Translations under genes and position numbers: made by a program | The notes under the pieces: model-generated | Databases searched by the model: none | Seen by the model: only the letters and a program-made list of their open reading frames with translations | Told to the model about the DNA's origin: nothing | Shown here: positions 38,961 to 51,156 of the stretch, piece by piece | Layout: the number at the start of each line of letters is the position of its first letter | Numbering within the stretch: the stretch's first letter is position 1 | Source of the DNA: Ailanthus altissimus | Lineage: Eukaryota; Streptophyta; Magnoliopsida; Sapindales; Simaroubaceae | Reading direction: 5' to 3' | NCBI GenBank assembly: GCA_946807835.1 | Contig: OX327691.1 | Coordinates: 14,001,688-14,065,687 of the forward strand | DNA: 64,000 bases

Positions 38961-39729
38961 TAAATTTATAAAATCAGATATACATTATTACGGAAAATTT
39001 TTGGAGTTAATAATAAGGCATGGCCCGTGATACCAAGAAAGACAATTTAGGTTCAACAGCATTATATGCGTCTATGTTAATTTTTGACGTGGTTTTTGAA
39101 CGCCTGTTTATACTGAGCATTTTGCTAAATTTAGAGCATTTGGAATTGGTTTTTATTAAGGTTGGCATTTTGTATGGATTTGGGGGTGACTTGACAAGCC
39201 TTAGTGCTAATACTCAATTTTTAATATTAAAAAATTGCCTGCAATTTGAAAAAAATATCGTTTTCATATGTAACTAACTCACTGTGACAGTTTTCATAAG
39301 GCTTTTCTTTGATCTTTGTTTTTTTTATAATTTTTTAATAAATTTGTTCATCATTGACACAAAAAATTAACAAAAACAAAGACAATAAATTAAAAAAATA
39401 GCACATTAAATTGCAAAACAATCCTTCACAATTTTTTAAACTAATAATTTAAAATAAAATAATACCACATGTACAAATTAACTATATTAACTCATGTATT
39501 TAATATATATTTAAAAAAAATTATGTATACAAGCTCACATGTCATAATATCATTAAATAAGTGATAATAAAATGTCAATACAATAAATAAGAATAGCTGA
39601 ATGGGTGGTGCAAAATTAATTTTGATTTTTCATTTTAATTTTATTCATCCAATTGCATGTAACATGTAAATTTATCTATATAAATTTATTTAATTAATTT
39701 TTATCTGTGTAATACTCATAAAATTTAAA
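38961..39729. other. AT-rich spacer
   Basis: No recognisable coding sequence. It may contain the 5' end of the LINE, whose start I cannot place. Confidence 0.4.
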
Positions 39730-39759
39730 TTAGTTGTTCTCTAGTGGAGTATTTTTTGT

Positions 39760-41414
39760 ATTCCCAAAAAAATTTCCTTGAGACTTTGGCACTCTCTCTT
39801 TCTGAAGGACAAACTATAAATTTGGAGTCTTTGATTTAGAAGTATAGTGATCTTGCCATTAGTAACAATAAGGCTCCGATTGTTACTCTCAACTCTTCCA
39901 TCTGAAAAATTGGTGATGACCAAATACGTTATCAATCATTGGCAAAATCCTTTGCTCTCGCCAAGAGAACCTAGAGTTATTTATTTGTAATATGCATCAT
40001 ATTTGACAGACAGTGGATTCCTTCATGGTGGAATTAGTTAGTCTTAGTTGCAATATGTTCATCTTCCACTTCAATTTGGATGTAGATCATCGGCATATGT
40101 TGGCTGGCAAACCAAGAAGCTTCAATAATTGCTTATTGGCATTGGAGGTTCCACACCGACTTGAAAAATAATCTATCCTTCAATCGTGTTTCATTTTGGA
40201 TCCAACTTCATATTTTACCGATTTTTTCATGAATTATAATGCTTGTAAGATGGTCAGTGTTGTGATTGGACAGGTGAAGGAGGTTGATAGAGGAGTTTCA
40301 GGCAATTGTGTAGGCCATTTTTCTCCGTGTTCATATGAATATTAACATATCTACTCCCCTTAAACGGGCTCTAAAAGTCCAAATTGTAGGGTCTTATGAT
40401 TTAGCAATAATTCTCCTCTGTTATAAGAGGCTTTCTGAAATTTGTTTTGGATGTGACCTTTTTTGTCATCCAGATAGAGAGTGTCCAAGTTGCAAGAGCG
40501 ATGAGATTGATCCTACTAACCAGCTATATAAGCCTTTGGTTTAGGCTAGCCCTGGGGGCTATTATAGTACCAATATGGTCAAATGTTTATATGGTGGCCT
40601 TGACTCTCTAGGGCCCTTCCCTTCACGCCGTCATGCTTTTGATAGGGATCCTATAGTAGCATCTGATATGGATAACTTTACGCAAGTCCTGGCTGATGAA
40701 TGCTTTCCTCCAATGGATGGTGAGAAGTTTGGGCGTTTGATAATTCATCTTCGGTAGCAGTTAACTTTTCGACATTCCGTCAGATGGTGATGGATACGAT
40801 TTTCAGGGGACTCCCACACATGAGGCAACTATTGCTAGTGGCCAACACAATGCCATGTTGTCTAAAATTGATATAATAATTGTGCATGCTCTTTCTTTGG
40901 GATCACTTCATGCGTGTAACCCTAGTTTGGGGGCCAAAACTGATATTGCATAATCCTCATGAATTTGGAGTTAACTTCTACAAAGCCCTCTCCCAACCCA
41001 TTTTACAGTCTCATGGATAAAAGTAAGTTTCCTACTTCTAATCCATTTTTCACGTCACTCTTTACAACAGCCCAACTTGCTTCCAAGAGTAGGACTCTTC
41101 CTAATTCATTTCAGTTTCAATCGACCTCTTCTAATCCCCTTATTAAAACTCTAAGAGAGGACGGGGTAGCAAAATTTGTTGTGGCTTCTAACACGGATGT
41201 TAGTAATGTTTCAACAATTCTGGGTCAACCTGTGAACAATTTTGCATGTCTTTCCTTGAAGAGCAAACAAAAAGCGAGCAACCATTTTCCTTCTTTTGTT
41301 TCGGACAAGAAATTAAAGGGTGGTACAGTTTCACAGCATCATCTTCGTAGGGGATTAGATGGCATTAAGTTTATTAATAATCTTTCTCCCCTAGTTGATT
41401 CGGTTGCTTCTTAA
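39760..41414 (+). pseudogene. LINE ORF1 (gag-like, DUF4283 and zinc knuckle)
   Basis: Fragments match plant LINE ORF1 order: near 40120-40150 FNNCLLALEVP-like sequence; near 40310-40500 a DUF4283-type segment ending in a CCHC-like knuckle (RLSEICFGCDLFCHPDRECPSC split by spacing); then a Ser/Pro/Asn-rich tail open from 40959 to 41414. Stops and frame changes separate the parts. Confidence 0.65.
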
Positions 41415-41439
41415 TTTGAGTTGATTTTTATTTTTATCT

Positions 41440-43031
41440 TCATCGGCGACTTCTGCTAATGGGTAGAGTTATCGATCACAATGAAAATTTTCAGTTGAAA
41501 TGTTCACAGTCTGGGCAATCCACGAACAATCTAAATCCTACATTACTATATGCAGCAACTATGCCTTAGTTTTCCTTTTTTTTTTATGGAGACCATATCA
41601 TATCATCAACAAATGGAACTTTAATGAGTTAAACTTGGTTTTGTGAGTAAATTAGTAGTTGATAAAGTAGGTCGTAGTGGCAAGTTGGTTTTGCTTTGGC
41701 GGGATACTATTTCTGAGCAATTTGTATCTTATTCTCGCTAGCATATTAATGTACATATCCATCAGTCTTCTCAGAACCCTTAGTGGTTCACTAAATTTTA
41801 CGGTAACCTTGATGCTTCTCAACGTTCTCATGCTTGGACGCTTCTTTGTAGGCTTAATACACTCATCCAACGCCACTAAAAAATTTGACATCAAATAGCT
41901 TGGTGTAATGGAAAAAAATCTATAAACTTTATTATAAAAAGGGTGGACCATTTTATTTGTTACAGTTTATGGTTTGATCTTTATCCAGGAAACGTTTGAA
42001 TTTTTTGGGGGTTGGATCATCACCCTCTAGTCATAGATGTACGGATGCATGGTGGATATTCATATTCTTATGGGATTAAATGTTAGGTGTCACCTTTCCA
42101 TGTAATGAGGCATGGCTTGAGTCTGTTGAGTCTCCCAAAATTATTAAGAAAGGTTAGGTTTTGTCGAGTAGGTCAATTCATGTTATCCGAAGGAATCTTG
42201 CTAATATTGGGACTCAATTGCATGAGTGGAACTTCAAAAAAATTAACTATCTAACTTGTGCTCTCCGTAAGAAGAAACAATTGCTTACTAGTCTCAATAA
42301 GGATATTTCGACTTCCTCTTGAATTAAGTTATGGGCTATTGAGAAAGATGTGAATGCTCTTCTAGAGAACAAAAAGGTTTATTATTATCAGTGATCACAT
42401 CTATTTTCGCAACAACAGGAGGATAGGAACACATGGTTTTCTCATCACAAGGCTTTTAGTAAAAAAGCTAGAAATAATATTCTAGATCTTACTTGACAGT
42501 AAAGGGGTTTGGCATAAAGAGGTCGATTCTACACCAAGGGTAATTATAGATTATTTTTCTAGGCATTTTTCTTCTTCGTTGTGTTCATCTTTGAATTTGG
42601 AGACAGTTTTGAGTTGTGTGTAACCTAAGGTTTCTGAAGCGTCTAATTAGATAGTAAATACCTATTTATTGCGGATGGGATTAAGAAAGTTGTTTTCCAA
42701 ATATTTCCTACCAAAGCACTAGGTTTGGATGGTTTCTTTACTTTACTCCATCAGAGATTTTAGGGGGAGAATGGCAAGGATATTAGTAGTGTTTATTTGT
42801 AATTCCTGAATATTGGTGGTGATCCAGTGAGATCAATGAAACTCTAATGGTCCAAATTCCCAAATTTAATAAGCTAAAATGAGTATCTGACTTTTGGCAT
42901 ATTAGTATATACAACATTATTTACAAAATTATTTTCAAGAATTTGACTAACAGACTCCAAGTTGTTTTGGGCGATATTATATCTGATTCTCACGGTACTT
43001 TTATAATTAGAGGGTTTATCATAAATAATAC
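41440..43031 (+). pseudogene. LINE ORF2, 5' part (endonuclease and start of reverse transcriptase)
   Basis: 41640-41880 gives endonuclease-like text (DKVGRSG..VLLWRDTIS; WFTKFYGNLDASQRSHAW). 42680-42760 gives the reverse-transcriptase entry (KKVVFQIFPTKALGLDGF). 42890-43030 gives the fingers motif (ISIYNIIYKIIFKNLTNRL and IISDSHGTFIIRGFI). Many stops. It is cut at 43031 by the copia insertion and resumes at 46105. Confidence 0.78.
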
Positions 43032-43826
43032 TGTTAAGGGAGGAAACGCTCTTCTTTCTCTCGAGGTTATATTGTAGCGAAAAATTTAAGATTCAGCCTA
43101 AAACTCTGACCTCCTTGTGCAGCGAAATAACCTATCAATCAAGCAAAAACTATAAAAATCTAAAACAAAAAATAAAAGAGTACAATACAATCTTACGTGG
43201 TTCGGCAATTGCCTATGTCCACGGTGGATCCAAAGATCTTAACCTCTCTTATTATAACTCCCTATAGATTTTATAAGGACAACTCAATGAAGAACCCTCA
43301 AAAGGACCTAAACGTTTAGTGAACCCTTACTCTACCACGAACAATGATCACTCAAACAATGATTCCACCCTAACGCACACAAGCACTTAGTGTCTACCCA
43401 GTTCTTCCCCTCTCTTAAAGTCTCCCTTAATGCTTAATCTGAAATCAAGGGTTTACAAGTGTTTATATATGGTGTATTTCGTGCCTATTAACCCTATTCT
43501 TTATTGGAGTAAGAGTCCACTTGTTTTGAAAGTCCAAAACTTCCCAAAACTTAAAATTCTGAAGAAAAACGGACTTCTAACGTGTCTGGCGCCGCGGCGC
43601 TGGGTTGCTGTCCTGGGCGCTATGGTGCTCAGCCCTGTACGCCTATCCTGCGTTTTCTTGCTTCCTTCACGTCTTTGAATCCCATTTTGTTTCCCCATTC
43701 GTGTCCCATACGTTATAGACTTCTTCATACGTATCCCACACGTTTTAGACTTCTTGTAACTCTTTACTTTGATATTCATCTCAATTCTTGTCCAACCAAG
43801 ATTGTTGAATTATCAATTTTCCAACG
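43032..43826 (-). repeat. 3' LTR of the element in the LINE
   Basis: Direct repeat of 45280-46104 on the minus strand. The GC-rich segment is reduced here to one CGCCGCGGCGC-type block near 43590. Confidence 0.8.
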
Positions 43827-44143
43827 AACCCTTCCTTGATTCAAAATCTTCCAAATAAGAAAGTTTCGGGATCCGATCCATATCAATACTCTATCACCTA
43901 GAGTTGAGTCCAGTTAAGTCTCTATCAAGACTTAACTTTTCCTGGGCTAGTGACTTCGGCCTCCAAAGGCATTCGTGCACCTTGCATAGGGTATGGATGC
44001 GTTGCACTCCTTTTTGACCCTCATCACCTCAGTGAGTACGGTTTGGATGTCGCCTAGTGGTCTGCATTACCCCAATACCCCGCGTTGAGCCACTCATAGC
44101 CATCCCAGTAAGCACATAGAGCTCCTCATTGTGCTTCTCACCC

Positions 44144-45227
44144 TCAAACCCTATAGGTCCTTTCTTCTTTTTCTTTTTTCACTTTAACCGAATACCCTTC
44201 CTCGTTGAGCTTGCCTAGGGATATCAAGTTCCTCCTCACTTTAGGAATATGGCTTACACTATGTAATTCCCTAGTTTCTCCACCTTGCATCCTTAACCTT
44301 ATGTCACCAACTCCCATAATCTCACAAGTCATGTCATTCCCCATTAGAGCTTTACCTCTTTTGGCTTTATAATTAGTAAACATCAATCTGTCGGGACACA
44401 TATAGACGTTGTACCCCGAATCTAGTATCCATTTGCCAGCATACTTTCATCTTGAGGCTACTAATGTGTCTATAACTTCAGTATCTTTCTCAGTACCGAT
44501 TGCAGCCCACCCTCCTTGGCCTTTTGATTTCGGACAATCCTTCACAAAGTGCCATTTTTTATTACAAAGGAAACACCTCTTGGATCTCCTCCTTGATTGG
44601 TTGCTCTTCCTTCCTTGTACAAGCAAAGCTGCTCCACTCTTGGACTCAGATCTCTTTGTCAATTCTTTTGATTTCAATGATGCCTTGATGTCATTCATCG
44701 TTAAAGACTCATTTTCATACAGCAGCGTATCCACAAAGCTCTTATAGCTCTTCGGCAACGAACTTAACAGGATAATGGCCTTGTCTTCATCCTCAGTCTT
44801 GATGCCCAGTTGCTTAAAACTGATGATGATCTTGTTGAACTCGTCAATGTGAGCTCTCAATGAAGTTCCCTCGTGCATTGTCAGCTCATGTAGTTTCTTT
44901 TTCACAAGAAGTCTATTTGTAAGAGACTTCTTCATGTACAATGCCTCGAGTCTCTTCCATAGTCCCAAAGCGGTTTTTTCATCACCAACTTCCCTTAATA
45001 CTTCATCGCTCAATGCCAGAAATAAGGTGCTGTGAGCCTTTCTTAATCCTGTCCCAATCTTTCTGCCCAGACTTTGAGGTTGTCGCCTCATCACTAGTTG
45101 AGTAGTTAGTTTCTTCCAAAGCTGAGTCTAGCCCTTCCTTCACTAGTAGAGCCCTAACCTTCTTCCTCCAAAGATTGAAGTCATTCATCCCATTGAACTT
45201 CTCTATTTCTTGCTTGATTGTGGCCAT
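44144..45227 (-). pseudogene. Copia gag and protease of the non-autonomous element
   Basis: Gag starts at about 45227 (MATIKQEIEKFNGMNDFNLW). It shifts frame near 45050, and the second frame (45094-44447) continues with SDEVLREVGDEKTALGLWKR, LHELTMHEGTSLRAHIDEFN and IILLSSLPKSYKSFVDTLLY. A zinc knuckle follows (CFLCNKKWHFVKDC, with Trp at the position usually Gly). After a stop at about 44447, protease follows with the DSG active site (WILDSG) and IPKVRRNLISLG at 44401-44144. No integrase follows. Gag alone is nearly readable, so the element's decay is moderate. Confidence 0.8.
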
Positions 45228-45264
45228 GGTTTAAATACCTTAAGTGTGTATTATCAAACCTTTA

Positions 45265-45276
45265 GCTCTGATACCA
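45265..45276 (-). other. Primer-binding site, initiator tRNA-Met
   Basis: Minus-strand TGGTATCAGAGC, three bases after the 5' LTR end (AACA, then AAC). The same spacing is seen at 23984-23986 in the other non-autonomous element. Confidence 0.8.
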
Positions 45277-45279
45277 GTT

Positions 45280-46104
45280 TGTTGAGGGAGGAAACGCCAT
45301 TCTCCATCTCGAGGTTATGTTGTAGCGAAGAACCCAAGATTCAGCCTAGAACCCTAACCTCCTTACGTAATGGAATAACCTGTCAATCAAGTAAAAACAA
45401 CAAGAATCCAAAGCAGAAAATAAAAGAGCACAACACAATCTTACGTGGTTCGGCCAATTGCTTACGTCCACGGTGGATCCAAGAATCCTAGCCTCTCTTA
45501 TTATAACTCCCAAGAGATTTTACAAGGACAACCCAATGAAGAACCCTCAAAAGGACCTAAACGTTTAGTGAACCCTTGCTCTACCACGAACAATGATCAT
45601 CCAAACAACGGTTTCACCCTAGCGCACACAAGCACTTAGTGTCTACCTAGTTCTTCCATTCTCTTAAAGTCTCTCTTAATGCTTAATCTAAAATCAAAGG
45701 TTTACAAGTGTTTATATAAGGTGTATTTCATGCCTAGTAACCCTATTCCTTATTTGAGTAAGAGTCCACTTATTTTAGAAGTCCAAAACTCCCAAAATTT
45801 GAAATTCTGAAGAAAAACGGACTTCTGATGTATCTGGCACCGCGGCGCTGGGCATTATCCCGCCCAGTAATGCGGCGCTGGGTTGCTGTCCTGGGCGCCG
45901 CAGCGCTTAGCACTGTACGCCTATCCCGCGTTTTCTTGCTTCCTTCACGTCTTTGAGTCCCGTTTCGCTTCCCCCTTCGTGTCCCATACGTTCTAGACTT
46001 CTCCATACGCATCCCACACGTTCTAGACTTCTTGTAACTCTTCACTTTGGTATTCATCTTAATTCTTGTCCAACCAAGATTATTGAATCACTAATTTTCT
46101 AACA
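45280..46104 (-). repeat. 5' LTR of the element in the LINE
   Basis: Direct repeat of 43032-43826. It has extra GC-rich copies at 45838-45905 (GCGGCGCTGGG repeated), a local contrast to the AT-rich flanks. Confidence 0.8.
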
Positions 46105-48330
46105 AATGTCGTAATTGACTTTGAGTGTCTTCACACTTTAAAGCAGAGATCGAAAGCATAAAAGGGTTTTTTTGGCTTTGAAGCTTGATATGTCCAAGGC
46201 CTACGGTTAGGTCGAATGATGATTTTTGGATGTAATGATGAGGAAATTAGAGTTTTTAGCATCTTGGTGCCAGAATGTGATGTATTATGTATCTTCGATT
46301 TCTTTCTCATTTTTAATCAATAATGAGTTTAAGGGTTTCTCCACTCCTTCTCGGGGTATTTAGCAGAGGGATCCTTTATCACTGTACTTATTTATCATTT
46401 GTGTAAAAGGGTTATCATTGCTCCTCCATTAGAAAGAACTCAATGAGAATATTTATGGGATTCAATATAGTAGCGGTAGATCGCGTATATCTCACCTTTT
46501 TTCTACTGATGATAATTATTGTTCACTAGAGCTTGAATAAGTAATTGTGAAACCATTAAGCAAGTTTTGTTAAAATATGAGGTTATCTCTAAGTAGATGG
46601 TTAACTTTGTAAATTAGCAATTTACTTTAATAAATTGCGAGTGCCAGATGTGGTGAACCAAATTCTTAGCTTTATTCGGGTCAAATTGATTAATCAGTAT
46701 GATAAATATATGAGTATTTTGAGCTATGTCAATAAGTACAGAAAGTTGATGTTTGTCCAAATTAGGGATAGGGTTTGGAATAGACTTAAGGGTCAGAATC
46801 AGAACTTTTCTCGATTGGTGGGTGTGATGTCCTCAAAACTGTGGTCCAATATTTTCCTACATATTCCATGAACTTGTTTTAGCTTCCTAAGTCTTTGATC
46901 AATGAACTTTCATTGCCTCAGCACAATTTTGGTAGAGAGTCTTGGATACAAATTAGAAATTGCATTGGTGTATGTGGATGATTTATGTATACACAAAGAA
47001 GCTGAAAGTTTAGGATTTCAACATATGGATGTCTATATTCAAACCCTGATTCTTCATTAAGTCTTAAAGAGTTATTATTATCCTAATGGTGACTTTATGC
47101 AGGTAAAGGCTAAAGCCTCTTTTCTTATTTGTGGAAAGTTTACTTTAGGGCTACAAGATCATTAAGCTTGGTTCAAGGTGGAGGGTATGTCGATCTTTTT
47201 TTGTCTTAATGTATTATGATTGTTGGCTCCTTTACCCCTTCTCATTTAGGCCTTTATTCCCTCATCAGCTTCTTGAAACAACTATAGTGGCAATTATAGA
47301 TTAACTTAGAAGCATAGAATGTGCAATTGATTCGCTAAAGTTTTGATAAAAAATAGATGAAAGCTTATCAATGCCCACTGTACTACTAAGCATTCCGCTT
47401 AGTAGTACAGTGGGCATTGATAAGCAAATTTAGTATTTTGATAAAAATGGACAATTTACGATCAAAAGTGGGTATTGGCTGGCTACACAACTGAGTTTCC
47501 CTTTATCTTCATTATAAGCTTCTGGTTTGAGGTATTGGTGGAAGCTGTTATGGAGGTTACATATCCTCAAAAAAGTTTAAATTTTTTAGTAGAAGGCCTT
47601 CTACAATTGGTTGTCTACTTATGCCAATCTTCAAAGGCATAGAATGCAAGTGATGGATGTGTGTCCTCTTTGTCAATAGTGCCAAGAATCAATGAGGCAT
47701 ACTTTTATGGTTTTTCAGGTTGCTCAAGGTAATTCACTTAGGCTATTCTTTCATGCATAGAACTCTTATGTTGATCCAAATTCCTTTGTTGATCTTGCCT
47801 TTGTGTGTTTGTGAAAGCTAACTATTTCGAAGCTGGAGAGATGGGTTATTATGGGATAGAGAGTTTGGTTTTTGGTGGAATCGCTTTGTGCATAATTTGG
47901 TCTTACTAAATGATGAGGATGTGATGGGATAGGCTGTTTCAAAAACTAAAGATTTTCAAGCTAAGAACATTATCCTCCCTTATTCTACCATACGATTATA
48001 TGTTTCATGGAGGCCGCTAATTTGTAATATTCTCAAAATCAATACTGATGCAGCCTATGATTCTGGGACAAGAATTATTGGCCTTAATGTTGTCATTCGC
48101 AACCATCTCAATGCTATACTAGTTTCTTTGGCTAACAACCTCAAATCTCTCATGTTTGTGGATGTTGCAGAAGCTTTGGTGGCTTTACGAAGTTTACAAC
48201 TGGCATGCTAATTTAATTTGGCACAAATTAAACTAGAGCTTAATTGTATGAACATTGTGAGTGTTGTAAAGTCCACTAAGTCATCAATTTCTAAGCTAAG
48301 GTTGATAGTTCATAATATTAGTAAACTTTT
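46105..48330 (+). pseudogene. LINE ORF2, 3' part (reverse transcriptase, zinc-binding, RNase H)
   Basis: Reverse-transcriptase core resumes (FECLHTLK; LDMSKAYG; SFSFLINNEF; the STDD-like catalytic region near 46495). At 46635-46871 comes a readable stretch (LVGVMSSKLWSNIFLHIP). Then FDKNGQFTIKSGYWLA near 47435, VCPLCQ zinc-binding near 47660, and RNase H at 48020-48330 (LKINTDAAYDSG; VVIRNHLNAILVSLANNL). Stops interrupt it throughout. A perfect hairpin at 47363-47425 lies inside. Confidence 0.78.
47363..47425. repeat. Perfect 29-bp inverted repeat with a 5-base loop
   Basis: Arm 1 at 47363-47391 and arm 2 at 47397-47425 are exact reverse complements (arm 1 begins GCTTATCAATGCCCACTG). The loop is ATTCC. 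Pairing ends at both outer sides. It lies in decayed LINE ORF2, just upstream of the FDKNGQFTIKSGYW motif. Confidence 0.93.
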
Positions 48331-48538
48331 ATAGGCCTTTTTCTTGTTCTACTATTACTTACACACCTAAAAATGTTAATAGGCTAACTCGTGAACTTGA
48401 GAAAATTTACTATAAGTGTATCTCAATAGACTATTTGAACTCAATCGCTTCTCTATTACAATCAATTATAATAAGGTGATATTTATCCGTTACCCTGGTT
48501 GCTTTGTTAATATATTCCTTTTTTTTTTATAAAAAAAA

Positions 48539-49694
48539 AGTAATTTAGTTTAATTACAATTATTAACAAGTCAATGTCATTCTAATAATAAAAAAAAAAA
48601 AGATAATGACCAAAATAGTAATAACATTAACCATACATATCACTTTTTATAGAAAAAATTATTTCACAAATTAGAGAGGTAACTTGAAAAAAAAATATTA
48701 ATACTCATTTAAGACAAATTCTTAATTTCATAATTAAAAAGGTGCACACTAAATATCACTACGCATATTAAGTGTCGTGAATCAGATGCTTATTATTGAC
48801 TAAAAAGATTAGTCTGTTAGGCAATGTTGTCTACCTATTTATATATATCCAAAATTCACTCAATTTCTATTCGATATGGAACGTGATATTCTTCCTCACC
48901 CAATCACCCTCAAGATCCATCTAATTTTTATTCGATGTAGAACGTGACCTTCTCCCCTACCCAATTACATGACGCTCTCGTCACGATGTAGTTCAAACTC
49001 AAGAGCCAACCTAATCCGTATTGCCTATCCCTTCCAGGTTAATGGACCTACTCCTCACATGATAATTTTTAGTGGGGCTCAAGACACAAGATTTTTAAAG
49101 TCTACTTGACTTGTATTGCCCATCCCCCTGACAGCATGGGGATTTACATCTCACATGATAATTTCTATTATAACAATTTTAAGAGCCCACATACGAATGA
49201 AAATTTAAGTCTACTCTGATACTACTTGTTATGAGTCGGCGCTTGTCATTAACCTAAAAGATTAACTTATTAAGTAATGTTACCTATCCGCCTATATATA
49301 TTTAATATCAACCCAACTTTTATTTGATATGGTACGTAATATAAGGCATGTGTTAGGATAATTCAATTTAAACTATTTTATTTCAAAATAAATTGTTCAT
49401 AGTAATCAATAATAAAGATACTCGTATATAGTTTGGTATGTGAGTAGACAAATTTTTGTGGATTATAATTTAAGTTAATTCCATTAACTTATTAAAAAAA
49501 AAAGGTCATTTGTTATTGAAATTAATCCAGATAATTTTAAAATAATGATTAATTAGCTTAAAGTGTTTTATTTTTGCAATTCCACTGAATACAAGAAAGT
49601 GTGCAATTAAAAATCCCTATACAAATGTAGACACAAAACACTCAATTTTACTCACTGCCAACCACCGAAGCCAAATTTGCGGAAAGACTCGAAA
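48539..49694. other. Spacer and 5' flank of BTB copy A
   Basis: AT-rich. It holds the 560-bp repeat described next. The BTB promoter/leader lies before 49695; no clear TATA box could be assigned. The counterpart in unit B is 59430-60603. Confidence 0.5.
48779..49345 (-). repeat. 560-bp block bounded by about 110-bp direct repeats (unit A)
   Basis: The ends (48780-48890 and 49222-49340) are similar to each other in direct orientation, sharing TCAGATGCTTAT..TTGACT-like starts and GATTA..TTATTAAGTAAT. The middle contains TTCGAT.TGGAACGTGA-type repeats and GACGCTCTCGTCACGATG. Its relative at 38.2-38.9 kb is inverted. It could be a small LTR/TRIM-like element, but no primer site was found. Confidence 0.5.
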
Positions 49695-51156
49695 ATGAGA
49701 GGACGCCGGTGCCACTCGAGCCGCCACCCGGACATCTCCGAATCCGAATCCGAGCCCGAGTCTGAAACGATGCGTTGCATCTCTTGCAAGGAGGAGTACG
49801 GGACGCGTGACGCCGGCACGTGCAAGGAGTGCTACGAGGAGGCGAGCGAGACCGAGGAGGAACTGAAGCGAGAAATCGAAGAACTCAAAGCCAAAGTCGC
49901 CTTTTTAAGGTTTTGGTCTCCGCTTGATCATCATCATAGTACCAGTAGTGGTGGTAGTAGTAGGTCTCACAACGGACCATGCTACACCGACGTCGTTTTG
50001 GTCGCCGCCTCCGAGACCGTGCCGGGTGCGCCCCCTCTCCCTGTCCCCGCTCATAAGGCCGTTCTGGTGAGGACCCATAATTCTCTATTGTTTATTATTA
50101 AATCATTTGTTTTGTTTTTTGATGGTAGTTGTAATATGCTGAATTGTTGGTACTCTGTAGTGATTGGAGTTCTGATGGGTCGTGTGCTAGTGATTTTAAT
50201 AGGGTGACGGAATTGTTTGATTGCTTGTTAATGTACTTGACAAGAGCGATGTTGGTTGCTCTCCTATTTGTCATCTGGATCGGAAGACACATTAATGGGA
50301 AATACTTTCTTTTTTTTCTTCCAAGAAGAAATATTTCTAAGGGTGTTTGAAAATATTTTGGGCTTCTATTTAATTCTAGCTATGACTGATTCCAATACCA
50401 ATAGGCGACAGACAGACATTTATCAAAAGGGGTTGTTTACTCTTCTTTGATTGGTTCTGCATGTCATGCTGTGAGTTGACATCTGAACTTCACACAATTT
50501 GAAGTTGCAAAGCAGATCAAATACAATTCCATTTAGAATTGTGTGTGTGTGTGTGTGTATGAGTGTGCACACAATGTAAGCAATATCCACCTGTACGATT
50601 TGCTTTTCACTCTGGACTTCATATATGGTGCATCAATGAATCAAAAGATCATTTCTTATAATTTATTCATACTTTATTTTACGATCAGGTAAGCCGTTCT
50701 CCAGTGTTTAAAGCCATGCTAGAGAATGAAATGGAAGAGAGACTAAGTGGCACCATAAAGATCAGTGATGTAACATACGATGCTCTTCGTGCATTTGTCA
50801 ACTATTTGTACACTGCTGAAGCATGCCTTGACGAGCAATTGGCTTGTGACCTTCTGGAGTTGGCTGAAAAGTACCAGGTGAAGCATCTTAAATCATACTG
50901 TGAGAAGTTCCTGATGTCGAAACTTAACTGGGACAATTCTTTCATGAGCTATGCCTTTGCACACCAGCACAATGCAAAGAATTTGCTGGATGCAGCTTTG
51001 TCAATGATCACGGACAACATGGACAAGCTTACCAAACGGGAAGAGTATGTGGAGCTCGTGGACAAAGACCCCCGACTTGTTGTGGAAATCTATGAAGCCT
51101 ACCTCGCCAAACAAGTCAATACTGCAGCCCATAAGGATACTTCAACGAAGCAATAA
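49695..51156 (+). CDS. BTB/POZ-domain protein, At4g08455-like (copy A)
   Basis: Two exons, 49695-50066 and 50689-51156 (intron 622 bases, donor gtgagg, acceptor cag), 279 residues. The open frame upstream of ATG 49695 uses TTG, so MRGRRCHSS is the start. Layout: Ser/Glu-rich N-terminus; Cys pairs C28-C31 and C43-C46 (CISC ... CKEC), possibly zinc-binding; a coiled coil at about 51-70 (EEELKREIEELKAKVAFL); then a BTB/POZ fold at about 97-200 (CYTDVVLVA, then VPAHKAVLVSRSPVFKAML, ALRAFVNYLYTAE). The C-terminal helices end at KQ. BTB proteins often serve as dimeric adaptors for CUL3 ubiquitin ligases; that role is inference here. Intact. Copy B is at 60.6 kb. Confidence 0.93.

Larger units (their letters stand above)
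43032..46104 (-). mobile_element. Non-autonomous copia element inserted in the LINE
   Basis: Minus-strand element: 5' LTR 45280-46104, primer site 45265-45276, internal gag and protease, 3' LTR 43032-43826. The LTRs are about 825 and 795 bases and end TGTT...AACA. The flanks aatac (43027-43031) and aatgt (46105-46109) may be a decayed 5-base target duplicate differing by two transitions. Integrase, reverse transcriptase and RNase H are absent from the 1.45-kb internal region, so mobility would need another element. It shares the first half of its LTR with the element at 23.0-26.1 kb. Confidence 0.85.
39730..48538 (+). mobile_element. L1-type LINE, degenerate, split by a copia insertion
   Basis: A plant non-LTR retrotransposon read in shifting frames. 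ORF1 is at about 39760-41414, ORF2 at about 41440-48330. The 3' end has the typical plant LINE tail (TTTGTTAATATATTCC, a T run, then a short A run at about 48513-48538). The element is interrupted at 43031/46105 by a minus-strand LTR element; joining the two sides restores continuous LINE reverse-transcriptase homology. Stops and frameshifts are frequent, so it is inactive. The 3' 0.6 kb occurs again at 58876-59430 in the duplicated unit. Confidence 0.85.

Noticed and set aside
50537..50572. (TG)n run in the BTB intron, and (TA)n runs near 20082, 53891 and 57061
   Set aside because: Ordinary microsatellites; the TG run is simply shorter in copy B.
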